NCBI GenBank assembly: GCA_003993805.1
Contig: RSEF01000001.1
Location: forward strand, 147,731,779 to 147,795,778
Length of the DNA stretch: 64,000 bases
DNA from: Himantopus leucocephalus
Lineage: Eukaryota > Chordata > Aves > Charadriiformes > Recurvirostridae
Direction: 5' to 3'
The notes under the pieces are model-generated. The model did not search any database and was not told where the DNA came from. It saw only the letters and a list, made by a program, of their open reading frames with translations. This document shows positions 41,232 to 54,033 of the stretch, in pieces; position 1 is the stretch's first letter, and every line of letters starts with the position of its first letter. A program made the translations under genes and the position numbers.

Positions 41232-44104
41232 GTTTGTGCACATGGGGGTATTACTCCAGAAAGCAGACTGTTGATGTTCTGTCTCCTTATCTTGTACTAT
41301 GGGTTGTGTCATCTTCCAAAATAGTAAAACAAGATATGTTCTTGTTTACATAAAAGAGCTTAAAATTTAAGCCTCTGCCATCTCCAGCATGCCAGGCAAA
41401 CTCTAAGCCTTCTTCAGCACACAGAAGTTTGAACCTATATCATATATCTCCTGCAGGCTGATGACAAGGGCAAACTGTCATATTTGTAGTCAGAGGATTA
41501 AGGTGAGGAGAGATTATATAGGAAATTACTAGAAGAGCTGGAATTCAAGTCCAGAACCCATGTTATTTTCTTAACTGGCAACCCATGTTACTTTCTTAAA
41601 TAAGCTTCCCATCAGAAAGACATGCAATTATATGCTAGACACATAATTTCTCAAGCTGCCTGGGCCAATGCCATCTGTTTGCATATGCTGATTGGTATTT
41701 TTGAGAACACAGAATTGGGAGTCTTTAGAACTGCATATTCATAAACTTTGAATGCACCACTTTCCCTCCATAAACTTGCAATTAGACATGGAAATATTTC
41801 AGCTAACACATTAGTGAGAACTCAGCTTTCTTTTTTGTTTTTCCTTTTGCAATATATGAGACCCCGCATTGGATCAGATGAAAGGAGCAGGTCCCAGTGC
41901 ATGGGGTGAGGCCATCCCACTGCACTGCAGATGAGTGGTGTGAGGGAAGCATGACATGAAGGCCACACGAATTGATGGGTCTATCCTTGTTACCTTCCTA
42001 AGCAGTCTTTGCTTGAAAATGTTACATTGACATGCTAAACCACGTTTTTCAGAGTCCAAACAACCCATTTATTACACAATATCTTTCAAACAATATGCTA
42101 TAAAGCTATATTGTTAAGTGTTTTGGAACACCATCTTTTGCACTTTTGATGTTGCTCACAGGGAAAGAAGTAAATTCCTCAGTGCCACTAGAGAGGAAAG
42201 TGAAACAGCAGCCGTGGTTGTGTATAATTGATATGTAGGTATCCGTTACAACTTTATCCTCTAAACCCAGAAGTTTAACCTTAAAAATTATTTGACGTCT
42301 TAAATGTTACCGAAAGGCAACAGAGAAGCCCCTAGCTTTTAGGTGTTTTCTGTGCAGTAACTCCAGCTGGATTTGGTATGTCCTCCGTACACAAAGAGAT
42401 TGGTTCTGCGCACTTGCAATAGATTCAAAGTCTGGGGCTTGGTGGAAGCACTGCACAGACCTACATGGGCAAATTGCCTGTTAGCCCCCTGGGCTGTTTT
42501 ACCTTCTGAAGCACGGCTGGGAATTTTTTAGTAAAGTGGTGGCTGGCACAGGCCAGAAATGTCCTGGAGCTATTTCAATAGTATAGCCATATAGGTGGTC
42601 ATGTTCCAGCAGCCAGGAATGCTCAGAGCCACTTTTAATTTACTGGCAGATGGAGCCTTGGTCTGTCCTTACATCAGAATGCCCTGCTGAGCAAGCTGAA
42701 CATGAGCTAACTAAAATAACACAGATAAGGGGGACTGTGTTAGTCTGCCACCAAGTCTGAGCTAAATTAGCCTTATCTCCATAGGTTCTCGTTTAGAGCT
42801 GTGTATGCTATCTGTACATTACTGCGCATTGTGCAAGATAGGGCAGCTAAGCACTTTTGAAAATGTATGGTCTAAGTGGAATAACTTTTGTTCCCCTCTA
42901 GTTTCTTTGTTAAGAGAGTCTTGGTTATTTAGTGGAGCCACAGTAGCACAAAAATCCAATGTGATTTGAAAGCTGATCGGTTGTCCTTTTTCAAACAGAC
43001 CCTATGTTTAAATAATAGAATGCAACTCTCTTTTTCTTCCCTGGACTGAGCTGTAACAAACACTTCTGCACACGTATAACCACAACAAAGTTTATGCTTT
43101 GAAAGGTATAGCATTTTTTCTGTGGTCTGCAAGGCATACAGACATGAGAACAGATGCTTCTCCCACTAGAAGTGGAGCTGCACAAGCTCAGTGCTTGGAG
43201 AGTTGCCTCTTTATTGAAATTATATTATTGGTCATATGTGCCATTAAACACGTGTTGAATGGGCTGTGTACGCTGGTACGTTCTGCCAAGGAGTTCTGTC
43301 TGTTTACTAATGAGGTTTCAAAATACAAGAGGTAGAGGTGCCAGTTCACAGAAGTCACAAGCACAGATGTTGTCCCCTTGTCATAGGACCAATACCATTG
43401 TCAGCCTATACCACACAAATTGACCTCTTTAGGATTCTGCTTTTCTCCCTGTGAAGGATAGCTATTGGGAATTTGAAAGTAACTTAGCTTCCACAAAGCC
43501 TTTTAAATCCTGTATTTTGAGAAGGATTTAGGATGCTTTTATTCTCAGGATTTTGAGATTTTTGAGATTTGTGAGATTTTGATGTTATGCTCAAAGTCAC
43601 ATTATTTTTATGTATTGCATTTCATCTCTGCTAGACAGCCCTGCCCAGATAACCACGGTACCAATGTGTAGCTCAGAAAAAAAATAAAAAAATCCTTGTT
43701 TCACTTTATCTCAAGCTAATTTGCTGTTCTTAGTCTCATGTTTTTGCCTTTCTAGTACAGAGGTCAGCTGGAGGACTGAAATCTCCAACTAGAATAAGAG
43801 AAATCCAGAATAACTCCCAGAGAACAGAGTAACTTCAACTCTCTCCCCACCCCTCCACCTCTTCCTAGCAAGCTGCCAGAGTTTGCATTAGTTTTTCAGG
43901 TGTAGAAGTCTGTGTATATTAGTTTTGCTCGCAGTCTTTCAGCCAGATGGTCTGCTAAACTCTCATCTTGCAAGGGGCTGGCTCATTTTCAATCCAGGCG
44001 ATTTTACTGTGGGGAATTCAAGGCATTAGGCAATATTATCCACCTATATGTATGAATATATGTGTATAAACCCAGCACTCACTTCATTCCAATGACTTCT
44101 GCAG
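41232..44104 (+). other. EGFL6: EGFL6 intron 3
   Basis: A 2.9 kb phase-1 intron, mostly unremarkable unique sequence. A GATTTTTGAGATTTGTGAGA-like slippage repeat occurs near 43550-43580. No other gene seen. Confidence 0.85.
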
Positions 44105-44224
44105 ACCTGAATGAATGTGGACTGAAACCACGTCCCTGCGAACACAGATGTATGAATACACATGGCAGCTACAAGTGCTATTGTCTCAACGGGTACATGC
44201 TTATGCCAGATGGCACATGTGCAA
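44105..44224 (+). CDS. EGFL6: EGFL6 coding exon 4: calcium-binding EGF domain
   Basis: A 120-base, phase 1-1 exon for about residues 91-131, one complete EGF module starting DLNECG. The DxNEC start and the [12 protein letters not shown] block fit a calcium-binding EGF; the Asn lies in the C-x-N-x4-Y/F-x-C-x-C consensus for Asp/Asn beta-hydroxylation. Acceptor CTTCTGCAG|AC, donor GCAA|GTAAGT. Confidence 0.94.
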
Positions 44225-46389
44225 GTAAGTAATAGAGCTGATAGGACAGGCACAGCAAAATCATCTAATCGCATTTGATCGCAGCAGATTTTCTTCCTGT
44301 GATGAATGGATTTAGCTTATTCAGGATAGGGTCTTTACCTCAGCTCTCTGGTACTGTCAGCAGCTGAAAGAGGCTTTCTATTTGGCAGTGTATGGATAAA
44401 GTAAACTGTCATACTTGTATTTTGGTGTTCGGAGGTATTTTTGTCCTGCTAGAAGTAAAAATCTTTGATAGCATTACTTCAGATGAAGAACAGCTAGTAT
44501 AACCTTGGTGTATAATCTCCTGTGTATAATCATCTGTTAAATAAGGATGAATTAATCTGTCCAAGAAAAGCATCAATATAGGCTACTTTTTACTGTGCCG
44601 AATTTCATGCCATTACTCCTTGCTTTACCTTTCTGTGCTCCTTGACTCATTTATTTTCTCTGATGTTGACATGCTTCCCACACTTGCCGCCAGCTTCTTG
44701 CAAACATTTGTTCATTGAACTAAGGCTTATCTAAACTCTATTTCTACCTATTTTCTTTGTCTTTAAGCCAGCATGTAATGGAAAGTATTCTGCTTTCTTA
44801 GCCAACCTGATTTTTCAGACCCGAGGAAGCTTCATGTTTTTCAATGACACTGTTTTGTTTGTAGAAAATACTTTTTTTCTTCATCTGAGCTGTTCTACAC
44901 AGGTATTTTGGCTTTGAATTTCACAAAACCGTAGGTAACAGAGTGACAGCCCTTTCTGGAGTCCCGTGGACCAGACCAGATGCATCAGCTGGACAAGGAA
45001 ACTAGCTGATCTCAGCTTGAGAAGTCTGTCCTAAAGCAATGGACCTAGCTGTATGGGGTGCAGCACAATCTTTCCCACGGATATGCCAGAGAACCATAAT
45101 CTCTGAAAGGCTTTGATCTCCAAACCTTGGAGACAACCACGCACCAGGCAGGGTGTCCATTTGGCAAGTTTGCGGTCAGTTTTGGGATAACTGGCAAAAT
45201 ACCCAGCATTGGCGAACACTCACAGGCGTGCAGGGTCTGCAGCTGTGGGGCAGGCGGAAAAGCCAGAGCTCCTGCTCTCTCTTTCTTATGGCAGGGAGAC
45301 TGAAATTGCAGCGAAAGGTGCCTGGGGCCAGGGCGTTTTGAGGGTTTCCCTTCCCTGCAGCACAGCTCAGGGTTGTGCCTCTGTGTTACTCATCATGGGT
45401 ATCACCAGCAGACAACAGCTGCGGGGCCCTGAGATCCCTGAGAAATGGATATTTATTCCTTCCGTTTCTTCCAAGATAATTTGTATATCTGCTGACATCA
45501 TACGCCAAGCAGTTTTCTGTAAGGCCGCTGTCTTACGGACAGCTGAAGTTGGCAGAAGCCAGAACTAGAGTCACAAGAAACTATCCTGTCTCGCTTCCCT
45601 TTGAGCCCAGCAGCAGCTTTGCCCCGTCCATCCCTCACTCCCCCTGCTCTGAGCACAGACGCTTGCTGCAGCCATGCTTCACCTTTCCAAGTCAGAAAAC
45701 TAGATCCAGGCTGTTACTAACCATTTCTGCTGGATTCTTTTCAAGGCAGTCTTAGTTCAGAACTGGTTTCCTGATTTAAGAAACTCTGCATTTGTACCAC
45801 ATGCGCAGTTGCACCATCCCTTACTTGAGCCAGCACAAAACGCTGAATTTCTTAGCCGTAGGAGTGGCCAGGGTTGAGTAAAAATTGCCTGGGCAGCTGT
45901 GAGCCCTCAAGCTTGTGTTTCGCTTTGGCACACAGAAGTGTTATTTCTCAGTGGAACCCCAACAAACACTGACACAGAATGGAACCAAATTTCAGGGGAG
46001 AAAAAAAGATTTCGCACAGAAGGGAAGTCTTCATTCTTCACAACTCTGGTTAAGGAGGCAAAAACCTTTATGTTCATCCAGCTTGTGCTTCATTAACCCA
46101 ACCCATCTGCCACCTTGCAGTTTCAAAGAGCCTTTATTTTCTAAAGCAGAAACTATGATTATGAAATGAAGAAGTAAATTATTTTACTCAAGTAGAAATT
46201 ATTCTTGGTTAAGTCTACTAGCCTCCCATTTCACTTGATGCTAACTTAAGCTTGTGCTTGGATGAAATGCTAGGTTATTTAACCAACTGTAGAATCTCAT
46301 AATTTTATTCAGGCAAACATTTTGAGTGTATTATTGATCCTTTTGAATAAAATTCTCCACAATGTAAGTCTCCTTTGCAAGATAAGGGT

Positions 46390-46573
46390 TATCCAACATT
46401 GGAATAGGCTGCCCAGGGAGGTGGTGGATTTGCCATCCCTGGAGATGTTTAAAAAAAGGGTAGACGTGGTACTTGGGGATATGGTTTAGAAGTGGTTTTG
46501 TCAGGTTAGGTTAATGGTTGGACTTGATGATCTTAAAGGTCCCTTCCAACCTGAACAATTCTATGATTCTATA
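46390..46573 (+). mobile_element. CR1 LINE 3' end
   Basis: Contains the CR1 tail blocks AGGCTGCCCAGGGAGGTGGT, GGACTTGATGATCTTAAAGG and the terminal TTCTATGATTCTATA. It is severely 5'-truncated, as most avian CR1 copies are, and relatively well preserved. Confidence 0.92.
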
Positions 46574-47026
46574 AAGTCCACCTAGCCTGAGCATTCAGGC
46601 TTATCTGCAACCACACCAAGGGACTGTGGAGCTGGAAGAAGGGTGTCAGAAGAATGTGGCTTTGGGCCACAGAGAACAATTGCTTACAACAGTTAGTAGG
46701 TTACTACCTAACACAAGATCACTCAAGTTTTGCAGGAATTCCTATACTGGATCTGATTATCAGTTCATCTAAACCACTATTTTGTCTAACCAAAGCCAGG
46801 AACAGGAGCTTCAAACAAAAAAGAAAACACGCAATCACCAGTTAGAGAAGAATAACATTTAGTAAGTTTCTTTATTGCCACTTAGGAAGTAGGTAATATG
46901 ACAAAGTATTATGATCTACAGTCTGCCTTTTTTAACTCTTACTTCCTGCTACTGTGTATGTTCTCATTCATATAACAGCAAAATACTTTTGCAAATACCG
47001 TGAATTCTTGGCCTTGAATATTTATC

Positions 47027-47251
47027 ACTTGGCCACAGAGTCTAAACNGCTTGGCCACAGACTCTAAACGAAGCAGCCTAAGAAAAATAATTTTAGCAGA
47101 GAATAAAGAGATTAATTTCAGTAGCACACAGAACTAATATGCATTATATNACTTGGCCACAGAGTCTAAACGAAGCAGCCTAAGAAAAATAATTTTAGCA
47201 GAGAATGAAGAGATTAATTTCAGTAGCACACAGAACTAATATGCATTATAT
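47027..47251. repeat. Direct duplication (about 101 bases) around lone n characters
   Basis: 47049-47149 and 47151-47251 match with about three substitutions, and 47027-47047 is a further partial copy of the same start (CTTGGCCACAGAGTCTAAAC). Lone n characters at 47048 and 47150 mark the junctions. This looks like unmerged contig ends rather than a biological array. Confidence 0.9.
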
Positions 47252-48340
47252 TTTATATTCCAATCACAAATAATATGGCTGTAGCTATATATGCATCTGC
47301 ACACGTCATTGCCTTTTCTATGCACTCTTTTATTATGCACCATTCTGAAAGTGTTGGTACTTCTGACAATAAACATGTTGCGTTTTGGAGCAAAATTCAT
47401 ATCTTTTTCTACCTAAGCAGTAGCCACTATTCAAGTTCTTGCAGTTGGTTTCTGTCTCTAGTAAATTGACAACTGTTCCAGGCTTTTCACTTACAAAGAA
47501 GTGAATATATACAGTTCTGTATCCCTGAACACTACCAAAGTGAAGCAGCTGGAAATACTTTCTTTGCACACACCTCCATCTGGTGAGTAAACACTTCCAA
47601 GTACTACTTCTCTCGCTGGCATCATAACACTAATGCTTCCTGGATATCTTCAGGATTTTAGAAGTATCTGCTTACATACTTAATATATTTCTCCTGCTTT
47701 TCTAACCTCTCCTAGGTCTCTCAGACAAGATCTAGACCCCTACATTTCTCTTTAGAGACTAATCAAAGTAATCTCTAATAATTCACACTCCTAACCAACC
47801 TGTGACAACCAAGACGTCTATTGTTGGTAGTGCCTCTTTAGATTCAGATATCTATTCCATAAAGGATCGAAATAAAGGGCAATTTTTAAGTCCCTCAGGC
47901 TAAATAGTTTTAAAAATCAAATTCTATACTACATGCATGTTTCATGGTAAGCAATAAAAACATCTCATTACCAAATTGCAGTTTTCTGTATGGTAAAACT
48001 GTCACAATGGAAAATGTAAAAAAACCCCACTTTTTTCTACTTTGAGCAGTTCTGTCTCTGAATCGAAAAGGCAATAGTAAGAAGTCACAGAAATGGGAAC
48101 AGAGGAAAAAGGAGGAATAAGGGCAGATGACGAGAGAACAAAGTGCAGGGGAGAGGGAATTTAAGATCTAGCTCTTGGACTGCTGAATTGTGAATGCGTT
48201 AATGTATGAACAGTTTGATTAATGATGAATGGAATTTTGTTGTTATGATTAATTTTCTGCATTCATCCAGGTCTAAATTTTAAGTGTGTCATCCCAGCCA
48301 AGATTTTTGCTCTTTTTGTTATTTTAAATACTGTTTTCAG

Positions 48341-48460
48341 GTTCTAGGACATGTGCCATGGTGAATTGCCAATATGGATGTGAAGAAGTCAAAGGGGAGG
48401 TACATTGTCTTTGTCCGTCAGGTGGCCTTCATCTGGGACCAAATGGAAGAACGTGCATTG
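48341..48460 (+). CDS. EGFL6: EGFL6 coding exon 5: EGF domain without calcium motif
   Basis: A 120-base, phase 1-1 exon for about residues 131-171. The translation includes [19 protein letters not shown] and ends LGPNGRTCI. It has six cysteines in EGF spacing but no DxDEC calcium signature. Acceptor CTGTTTTCAG|GT, donor ATTG|GTATGG. Confidence 0.93.
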
Positions 48461-49779
48461 GTATGGTTAGAGAGCTCACTCTCAGCTTGTTTTCTATAGG
48501 ATCTCAAAAAAACTTAAAGAGTCTGGGGAAAGGTTAATAAGTGGCTAGCTGTCCTCACTGGCTTGGATAATGCTTCTTGTTACTCGCAGTGTGATGTTAA
48601 GCTTGCATGCTTTTTAAAAAAGCTGTTCTTGTAATATTGGCCATGTAATTCTTTGGGGGAGTCCCGTCCCCAATAAATAATTAAATGTTTTGACATAATT
48701 TTGAATCAGTAACAGATTCAGTTTCTCCCTATTGCTCTGAGGTCTACATTGCTTTGCCTGCAGGAAGCTGTCCTACTGACATAATGCATTAGAGGATTTG
48801 GGGGTGGTGTTTGGAGGGTTTTTTCTTTTATTATGATGACCCACAATACAAACTTCTGGAATTTTCTCCAGAACCCTCAACATCACTTTACCTGGGGGTT
48901 TCCTGTGTGATGAAGAAAGCGTCACTTACATCACTTGATACTTTTCTGTGATACCAGTTTTACATTGTCATCTGGCAAAGCGGTGCTACAGCATTGCAAT
49001 CCAGTGCTGAAATCATACCCATTTTAATACTGAAGCTAAATTAACTCATTTCAAAACCCAGTAGATGTGAAACAAGCCCTCCAGAGCAGGGACCACTCTG
49101 ACCACTAGAGAATAAGGGGCAGTGAAGAGAATGTCAGGGAGGAGTTCCCTGCTACTTAAGGAGGGGATGATCTGGGGGCCGTGGACAACCCCAGCATCGG
49201 TCCGGCTCTGCCCTGTGTTCAGGGTCTGTCTGGGCATCTTTCCAAAAGCTGTAATACTCTTGTTGCTGTTCATCGCAGACAAACCTAAAAGGCTCTGAAA
49301 GTGTTGATTTTTCAGACCAGATGCTCTTTGTTTTAAATGTAAGAGAAGTACTACTTTATGTCATTTCATTTTAAAATAGGACCAGTAGCACAGCTTCGTA
49401 TGTGAAAAAACAAAAGAATTTTGAGTTCCAGATTTCTTCTTTAGAATAGCTTTAGCTACTTCTTAAAATACAAGTTTTGAATCAGTAAGTACATTTTCCT
49501 GTAAAACGCTAACTTGTAGCATTTGAACAATTTCAATTTGAAAAAAAAAAAATCAGCTGGAAAATGTTTTTTGTTTCCTTCTTTCCTACTTTCCCTTTTT
49601 CCTTATCTAGCCTTTCTTTCCTGGTCTCACCTGGCCTCTAGGGCAACACCCCTAGTCAACCCCAGGGAATGATATTTTGTGGGTTTTTTAACCTTTATTC
49701 CACTGAGGCAAGCATAGAAGACTGAAAATTGCAGCTGGTTAATGTTTTATTTCCCAGAGCTGTCCAAAATACAATGGAA

Positions 49780-49922
49780 AATAAATAATGGAAATTTATC
49801 CTTGGAGATATTCAAAAGCCACGTGGACGTGGTTGTGGACAACTGTCTGTAGGTGTTCCTGTTTGAGCAGACTAGATGACCTCCAGAAGTCCCTTCCAAT
49901 CTCAACCATTCTGTGATTCTGT
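49780..49922 (+). mobile_element. CR1 LINE 3' end, old copy
   Basis: Recognisable by ATCCTTGGAGATATTCAAAA, a GACTAGATGACCTCCAGAAG block and the end TTCTGTGATTCTGTG. It is more diverged than the copy in intron 4. Confidence 0.88.
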
Positions 49923-50762
49923 GAGAAAACTTTTTGCAACAGATGCTATTTACTGAAATGTCTTTAGCAACATACCTAATGATATTGATGATTTCACATA
50001 TTTTTACATTATTGTGGTCACAATGGTGCAAGTCCTCCAGATCATAAAGGGCAGGTTGGTCATGATGCCTTACAGGCAAAGGATAACAGTAGCTAATCCA
50101 TTTCAGGTGCTGCTTACCAATGCATACTGGTTGAATTGTTTCTACAGCTTAAATAATGTTTTAGATGTTGAGAGGCTTAACATTCAAACATAAAAAATTA
50201 ATTTTATCTCCAATGGTCAAAACAATATTATAATTAACATTTCAAACAAAGATTAAGTAAATGCATTGACCAAGAGACGCTGCTGTGTAGAAGGGCAGTT
50301 ACTATATGAATTGTTCTTCTTAACACACGGCTGTAATATTGTCACATATGAAGGTCCTATGGTCTGGGACTACTTTATCACTTTTAGGAGCTATCAAATA
50401 AACCCATATGGATACTTGGCTTAACTTCCAAACTATAAACACTCCAACATGAGAACAGTATTTCTGTCTTTCAAATGAAATGATATGTCCTGCTTTGAGT
50501 AGTCAGCAAGGCTCTTGGACTACTACCAGTCACAGTTAACATGTTTGAATTATGTAAGAGCTATTTGGAGGTGGACATTGTAGATGTATTCATTTAAATA
50601 CAGTAGACAAGAAGAGTGGTTCTCTTAAATCCCTTACTGAATTATTTGGGCAACTTTTTTTATTCTTTTGTATTGAGTTTATTTGTGTTTACCTTGCCTG
50701 CTCAAATGGATTTGGAAGAACGCTGATACATATGATAGCAGGTAAAACAAAAAGGTACGTCC

Positions 50763-50989
50763 AGTGGTTGGAAATATCAGACCTATTCTTTCTGTATGAC
50801 TTGTGGTATATCATCAGTTCTCCACCTCTAGCATGTGAGAGGTAGCACCTTCCTGCTGTATAGCATAATAGATGCNAGTGGTTGGAAATATCAGACCTAT
50901 TCTTTCTGCATGACTTGTGGTATATCATCAGTTCTCCACCTCTAACATGTGAGAGGTAGCACCTTCCTGCTGTATAGCATAATAGATGC
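50763..50989. repeat. 113-base direct duplication split by a lone n
   Basis: 50763-50875 and 50877-50989 match at all but about two positions (T/C and G/A); the n is at 50876. Most likely an unmerged overlap of contig ends, perhaps carrying two alleles. Confidence 0.9.
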
Positions 50990-52023
50990 TTAATAGGTTA
51001 TCAGATACTTTAATACTCTGGTGTTAGTCACAGAGACACTATAAACAGATAAACATTTGAAGATCCCTGGCTATTAGTCTTAGCTTAATGCTCCTAAGAA
51101 GCATTAGGTCTTCCGGACCTGCAGAGCAGCACACTGATGTGTTTCACTTTTCGTCTTCTACATGTGCATAGGTGAAGGAAAAAAAATAACAATTGTAGAT
51201 CAAAATTTTTAAGTAAACCTAAACCTGTTGTTTCTAAGAGTAGAGCGAGTCTTTAGTGTTCACTGCAGACATAAGCTTCATGCTAGGATCGAGTGCAGCA
51301 GGCTCGTCCTTTAGCTTGTGACAGACTGTGGTCCTGGTAGAGGTATGGGGAAATGAGAATGCGGAGAGGTCTGGGGTTGCCCTGGAGGCGAGGGAACAGA
51401 GGCCCTCATCAGAAATGTGTAGCATGGGCAGAAAGAGGGATTTTGACTGCAGTTTTGTTTAAATATTTTTCTGCTGTTGTCCGCTTCCCTTTGATCACCT
51501 AAGCACTGTAAAAGAATGGTAGAAATGATAAAAAGACCGACTGTGGTGTGCAGCACCACTTCACGGCAGTTCTAAGCTGTAAAGGGCAGCAACGTGCTGT
51601 GTCACTGCTGTGTGCTAAAATACAATAGGGAAGGGCAAATGCCAAATTTCTAGGGCTTTCTCTTAAACTATTCTCCAACATCTCCTTTCTCAGGGAAATA
51701 ATGGATTTTGTGGAGTTCCTCCTGACCCTGCTCCATGACTTTAGGGCAAATCATTGTCCTCAGTGGGGAGAGTCCCCACTGCCAGTTACCCTAGCTTTTA
51801 CCATGCCACGTCTCAAAATCTTCCATGAAGTTTGTTCACATTTCGCTTCTTCGTTCATATGAGCACATGCAAAAGCCATCCCCAAGTTTGAAATTATAGG
51901 ACTTATTTATTAAACAATTTGTGATAGCCAGGACCAAACCATTCCTGTGCAAATCCCAACTAGTTCTTGCTTTCCCATTTTACCTTCTCATGGGTCTGAC
52001 CAGCATCGCTTCTCCTGCTCTAG

Positions 52024-52158
52024 ACATTGATGAGTGCTCCACTGGCAAAGCTATCTGCTCTTACAACCGCAGATGTGTGAACACGTTTGGAAGCTACTAC
52101 TGCAAGTGCCAGCTTGGTTATGAACTGAAATATGTCAGCGGCCATTATGACTGTGTAG
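52024..52158 (+). CDS. EGFL6: EGFL6 coding exon 6: calcium-binding EGF domain
   Basis: A 135-base, phase 1-1 exon for about residues 171-216. It starts [12 protein letters not shown] and contains [16 protein letters not shown], with the hydroxylation-type Asn and the aromatic calcium-packing residue. This block is the clearest discriminator for EGFL6 over nephronectin. Acceptor CTGCTCTAG|AC, donor GTAG|GTAAGA. Confidence 0.95.
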
Positions 52159-53910
52159 GTAAGATTTAGCCCATGAATTTTCCTTCTTCATTCTTTTTCA
52201 TTCCCACATGGTGCACCTTTCCTGTCATTGCCTGAAGCATGTTGGTCTAGTCTGGGGATATTGCCTCAGAAATGGATAAAAGATGTCATGCTAAGAATAT
52301 TCCTAATGCACTTTGAATTTTTCTCTGGGTTTTCTCTGTGGCCTTATGAAAAACCTAATCACTGTCCCATGCAAATTAAATTGCCTCATTGTACCAAGTC
52401 AAGATGTGAAAGGGCTTGTAGTACATTAGCAAAAGTTGACTACAAAGATGTGCTACTTCTGGTACAAGTTTAGTTAAAGAGCCATTCTTTGCCCTCTTGG
52501 CTTTCAACGTGTGATGAACAAGCAGTACCACAGTCTTTTTTTTTTATTATTTTTTTTTGTGTCCTTAATAAGGAATGTGAATCAAATGCCTTCATGTCTG
52601 TAAAAACAGTTGCTTGGATGGACAGTACAGAACTTTGGAAAAAAAAGTATGAAAATAGTAGTTTTTAATTACTTTTCAGGTCTCTTTTGCAGGCCGAAGT
52701 TTCTCCCAAACAAAAATAAATACAGGCAAAAAGCTATCTTGACATGCCCAGGTGTTAAAACAAACGTCAAAACACCTTTACTCCTGTTTCAGTCCATTAG
52801 GTGAATGGTGGAAGAACAGCAAAGTGTAAGTTACTGCAGCGGGCACTGCAGCAGTATTGTTGAAGCCATTGACTACACAAGGGCCTGGAAGAGTTGGAAC
52901 TACTACAAGAAGTGCATTCAAAAAAGAACTCACGGGATTTGTTTATATTTCCTTGGTATTGGGAGTTAGGGGTGGGAGATCATAAGGCACATTTTGGAGA
53001 CTCAAGTTTGCATTTCCTGTCTTAGAGTCTTAAAGTGGAAAAAATACTTACTGTTTCATACAATATGTGTGCACAGGGGAAAAACTGAAGAGGTCTCGGT
53101 AGTCAAGATTTTATCTGCAAACCTGAATCTTACTCTCAGACATACCATATTTTTGAGGCAGTCTTCCTTCTACTTATGTCCTAGACGACTTACATTACGA
53201 GAGGACCTGCCATCTGCTAAAAATTAAGCAGTGCAGATAAAAGGCAAATTGGTGCAAAAATTTGTGCAACAACTTGGCTCCCTCGTGTGGGAGAAATTAG
53301 AAACATCTTTGTGATGTACTAAAATAATGGAAAAGGAGAGCAAAATCAGTTATTCTTGATGCCTGTACATTTTGCTGTCAGTTGAATGTAGTATTTTCTA
53401 CTCAATTGTTCCTGATCATACTTTTTTCATGCAGCATGATGTGTATGCTGGAATGTTAGAAGTAGATAGAAGATCTCAACATCTTGGCATGCTCAGGGTT
53501 ACTTTCCATTGCATTTCTTCAAAAGTGAATGAAAGAATGAGAAAGATTTGGTGAATTGTTTTGTAATTGAAGTCACACGTTCTCTCAGTGCCTTTTGCAT
53601 TTTGTTAGTAGAAGAGTGTGTACAACCAACAGTTTGAATCCTGTTCTCAGTCAGAAAATCATTACGTTCACTTTGTCTTTCCTGGGATGCTCTACATTTT
53701 CCATGGGTGCATATGCCAGTAGTTGTGCAGTTGGAGCTACGTTAAGCATTCTCTGCTGGTGTGAATTCTTCTGCCTCCGATGGTCTCTGGACCATCTTGG
53801 TCTAACACTAGTGCTTACAATACCTGGAAACAGATGGCTGGCACAAACAGGCTGTCATGAAGCTTGGGTTTCAACGGAGCTTTCACTGAAGCGTTTATAT
53901 CTTTCCCTAG
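52159..53910 (+). other. EGFL6: EGFL6 intron 6
   Basis: A 1.75 kb phase-1 intron of unique sequence. A poly-T/A patch lies at 52537-52558. No other exon recognised. Confidence 0.85.
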
Positions 53911-54033
53911 ATGTAAATGAATGTGTGACAAATACACACAGGTGTAACCTCCATGCAGAGTGCCTCAACACCAAAGGATCCTTCAAATGCAAATGTAAAC
54001 AGGGCTACCGAGGAAGTGGATTCGATTGTGTTG
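53911..54033 (+). CDS. EGFL6: EGFL6 coding exon 7: calcium-binding EGF domain, last exon in window
   Basis: A 123-base, phase 1-1 exon for about residues 216-257. It starts DVNECV and contains CLNTKGSFKCKCKQGY, a calcium-binding EGF with hydroxylation-type Asn. Acceptor CTTTCCCTAG|AT, donor GTTG|GTGAGT. The donor implies further exons, but none is visible before the gap. The frame happens to stay open both upstream to 53595 and downstream to a stop at 54174-54176. Confidence 0.94.

Larger units (their letters stand above)
44225..48340 (+). other. EGFL6: EGFL6 intron 4
   Basis: A 4.1 kb phase-1 intron holding a CR1 tail (46390-46573) and duplicated segments around two lone n characters (47027-47251). 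A 119-codon open frame at 45209-45568 shows no family resemblance and has no splice context linking it to EGFL6, so I leave it uncalled. Confidence 0.85.
48461..52023 (+). other. EGFL6: EGFL6 intron 5
   Basis: A 3.6 kb phase-1 intron with an old CR1 tail (49780-49922) and a 113-base duplication split by a lone n (50763-50989). No other gene recognised. Confidence 0.85.
31856..54033 (+). other. EGFL6: EGFL6 gene, 5' part (seven coding exons; 3' part missing)
   Basis: EGFL6 (MAEG) is a secreted extracellular-matrix protein with an N-terminal EGF-repeat array, a linker and a C-terminal MAM domain. It is linked in mammals to skin/hair follicle matrix, bone and adipose growth, and angiogenesis through integrin binding. 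Seven exons with clean AG/GT borders join into one open frame of about 257 codons: signal peptide, a first Cys-rich EGF unit, then four more EGF domains, three of them calcium-binding. Signature strings fit EGFL6 better than its paralogue nephronectin, notably [16 protein letters not shown] in exon 6 and KGSFKCKCKQGY in exon 7. Introns 2-6 are all phase 1, the usual pattern for shuffled EGF exons. Human EGFL6 is about 553 residues, so the linker and MAM exons are absent; the 2.1 kb after exon 7 shows none of them before the gap at 56122. Confidence 0.93.

Noticed and set aside
45209..45568. 119-codon open frame in EGFL6 intron 4
   Set aside because: No family resemblance, no splice context, no initiation support; likely chance.
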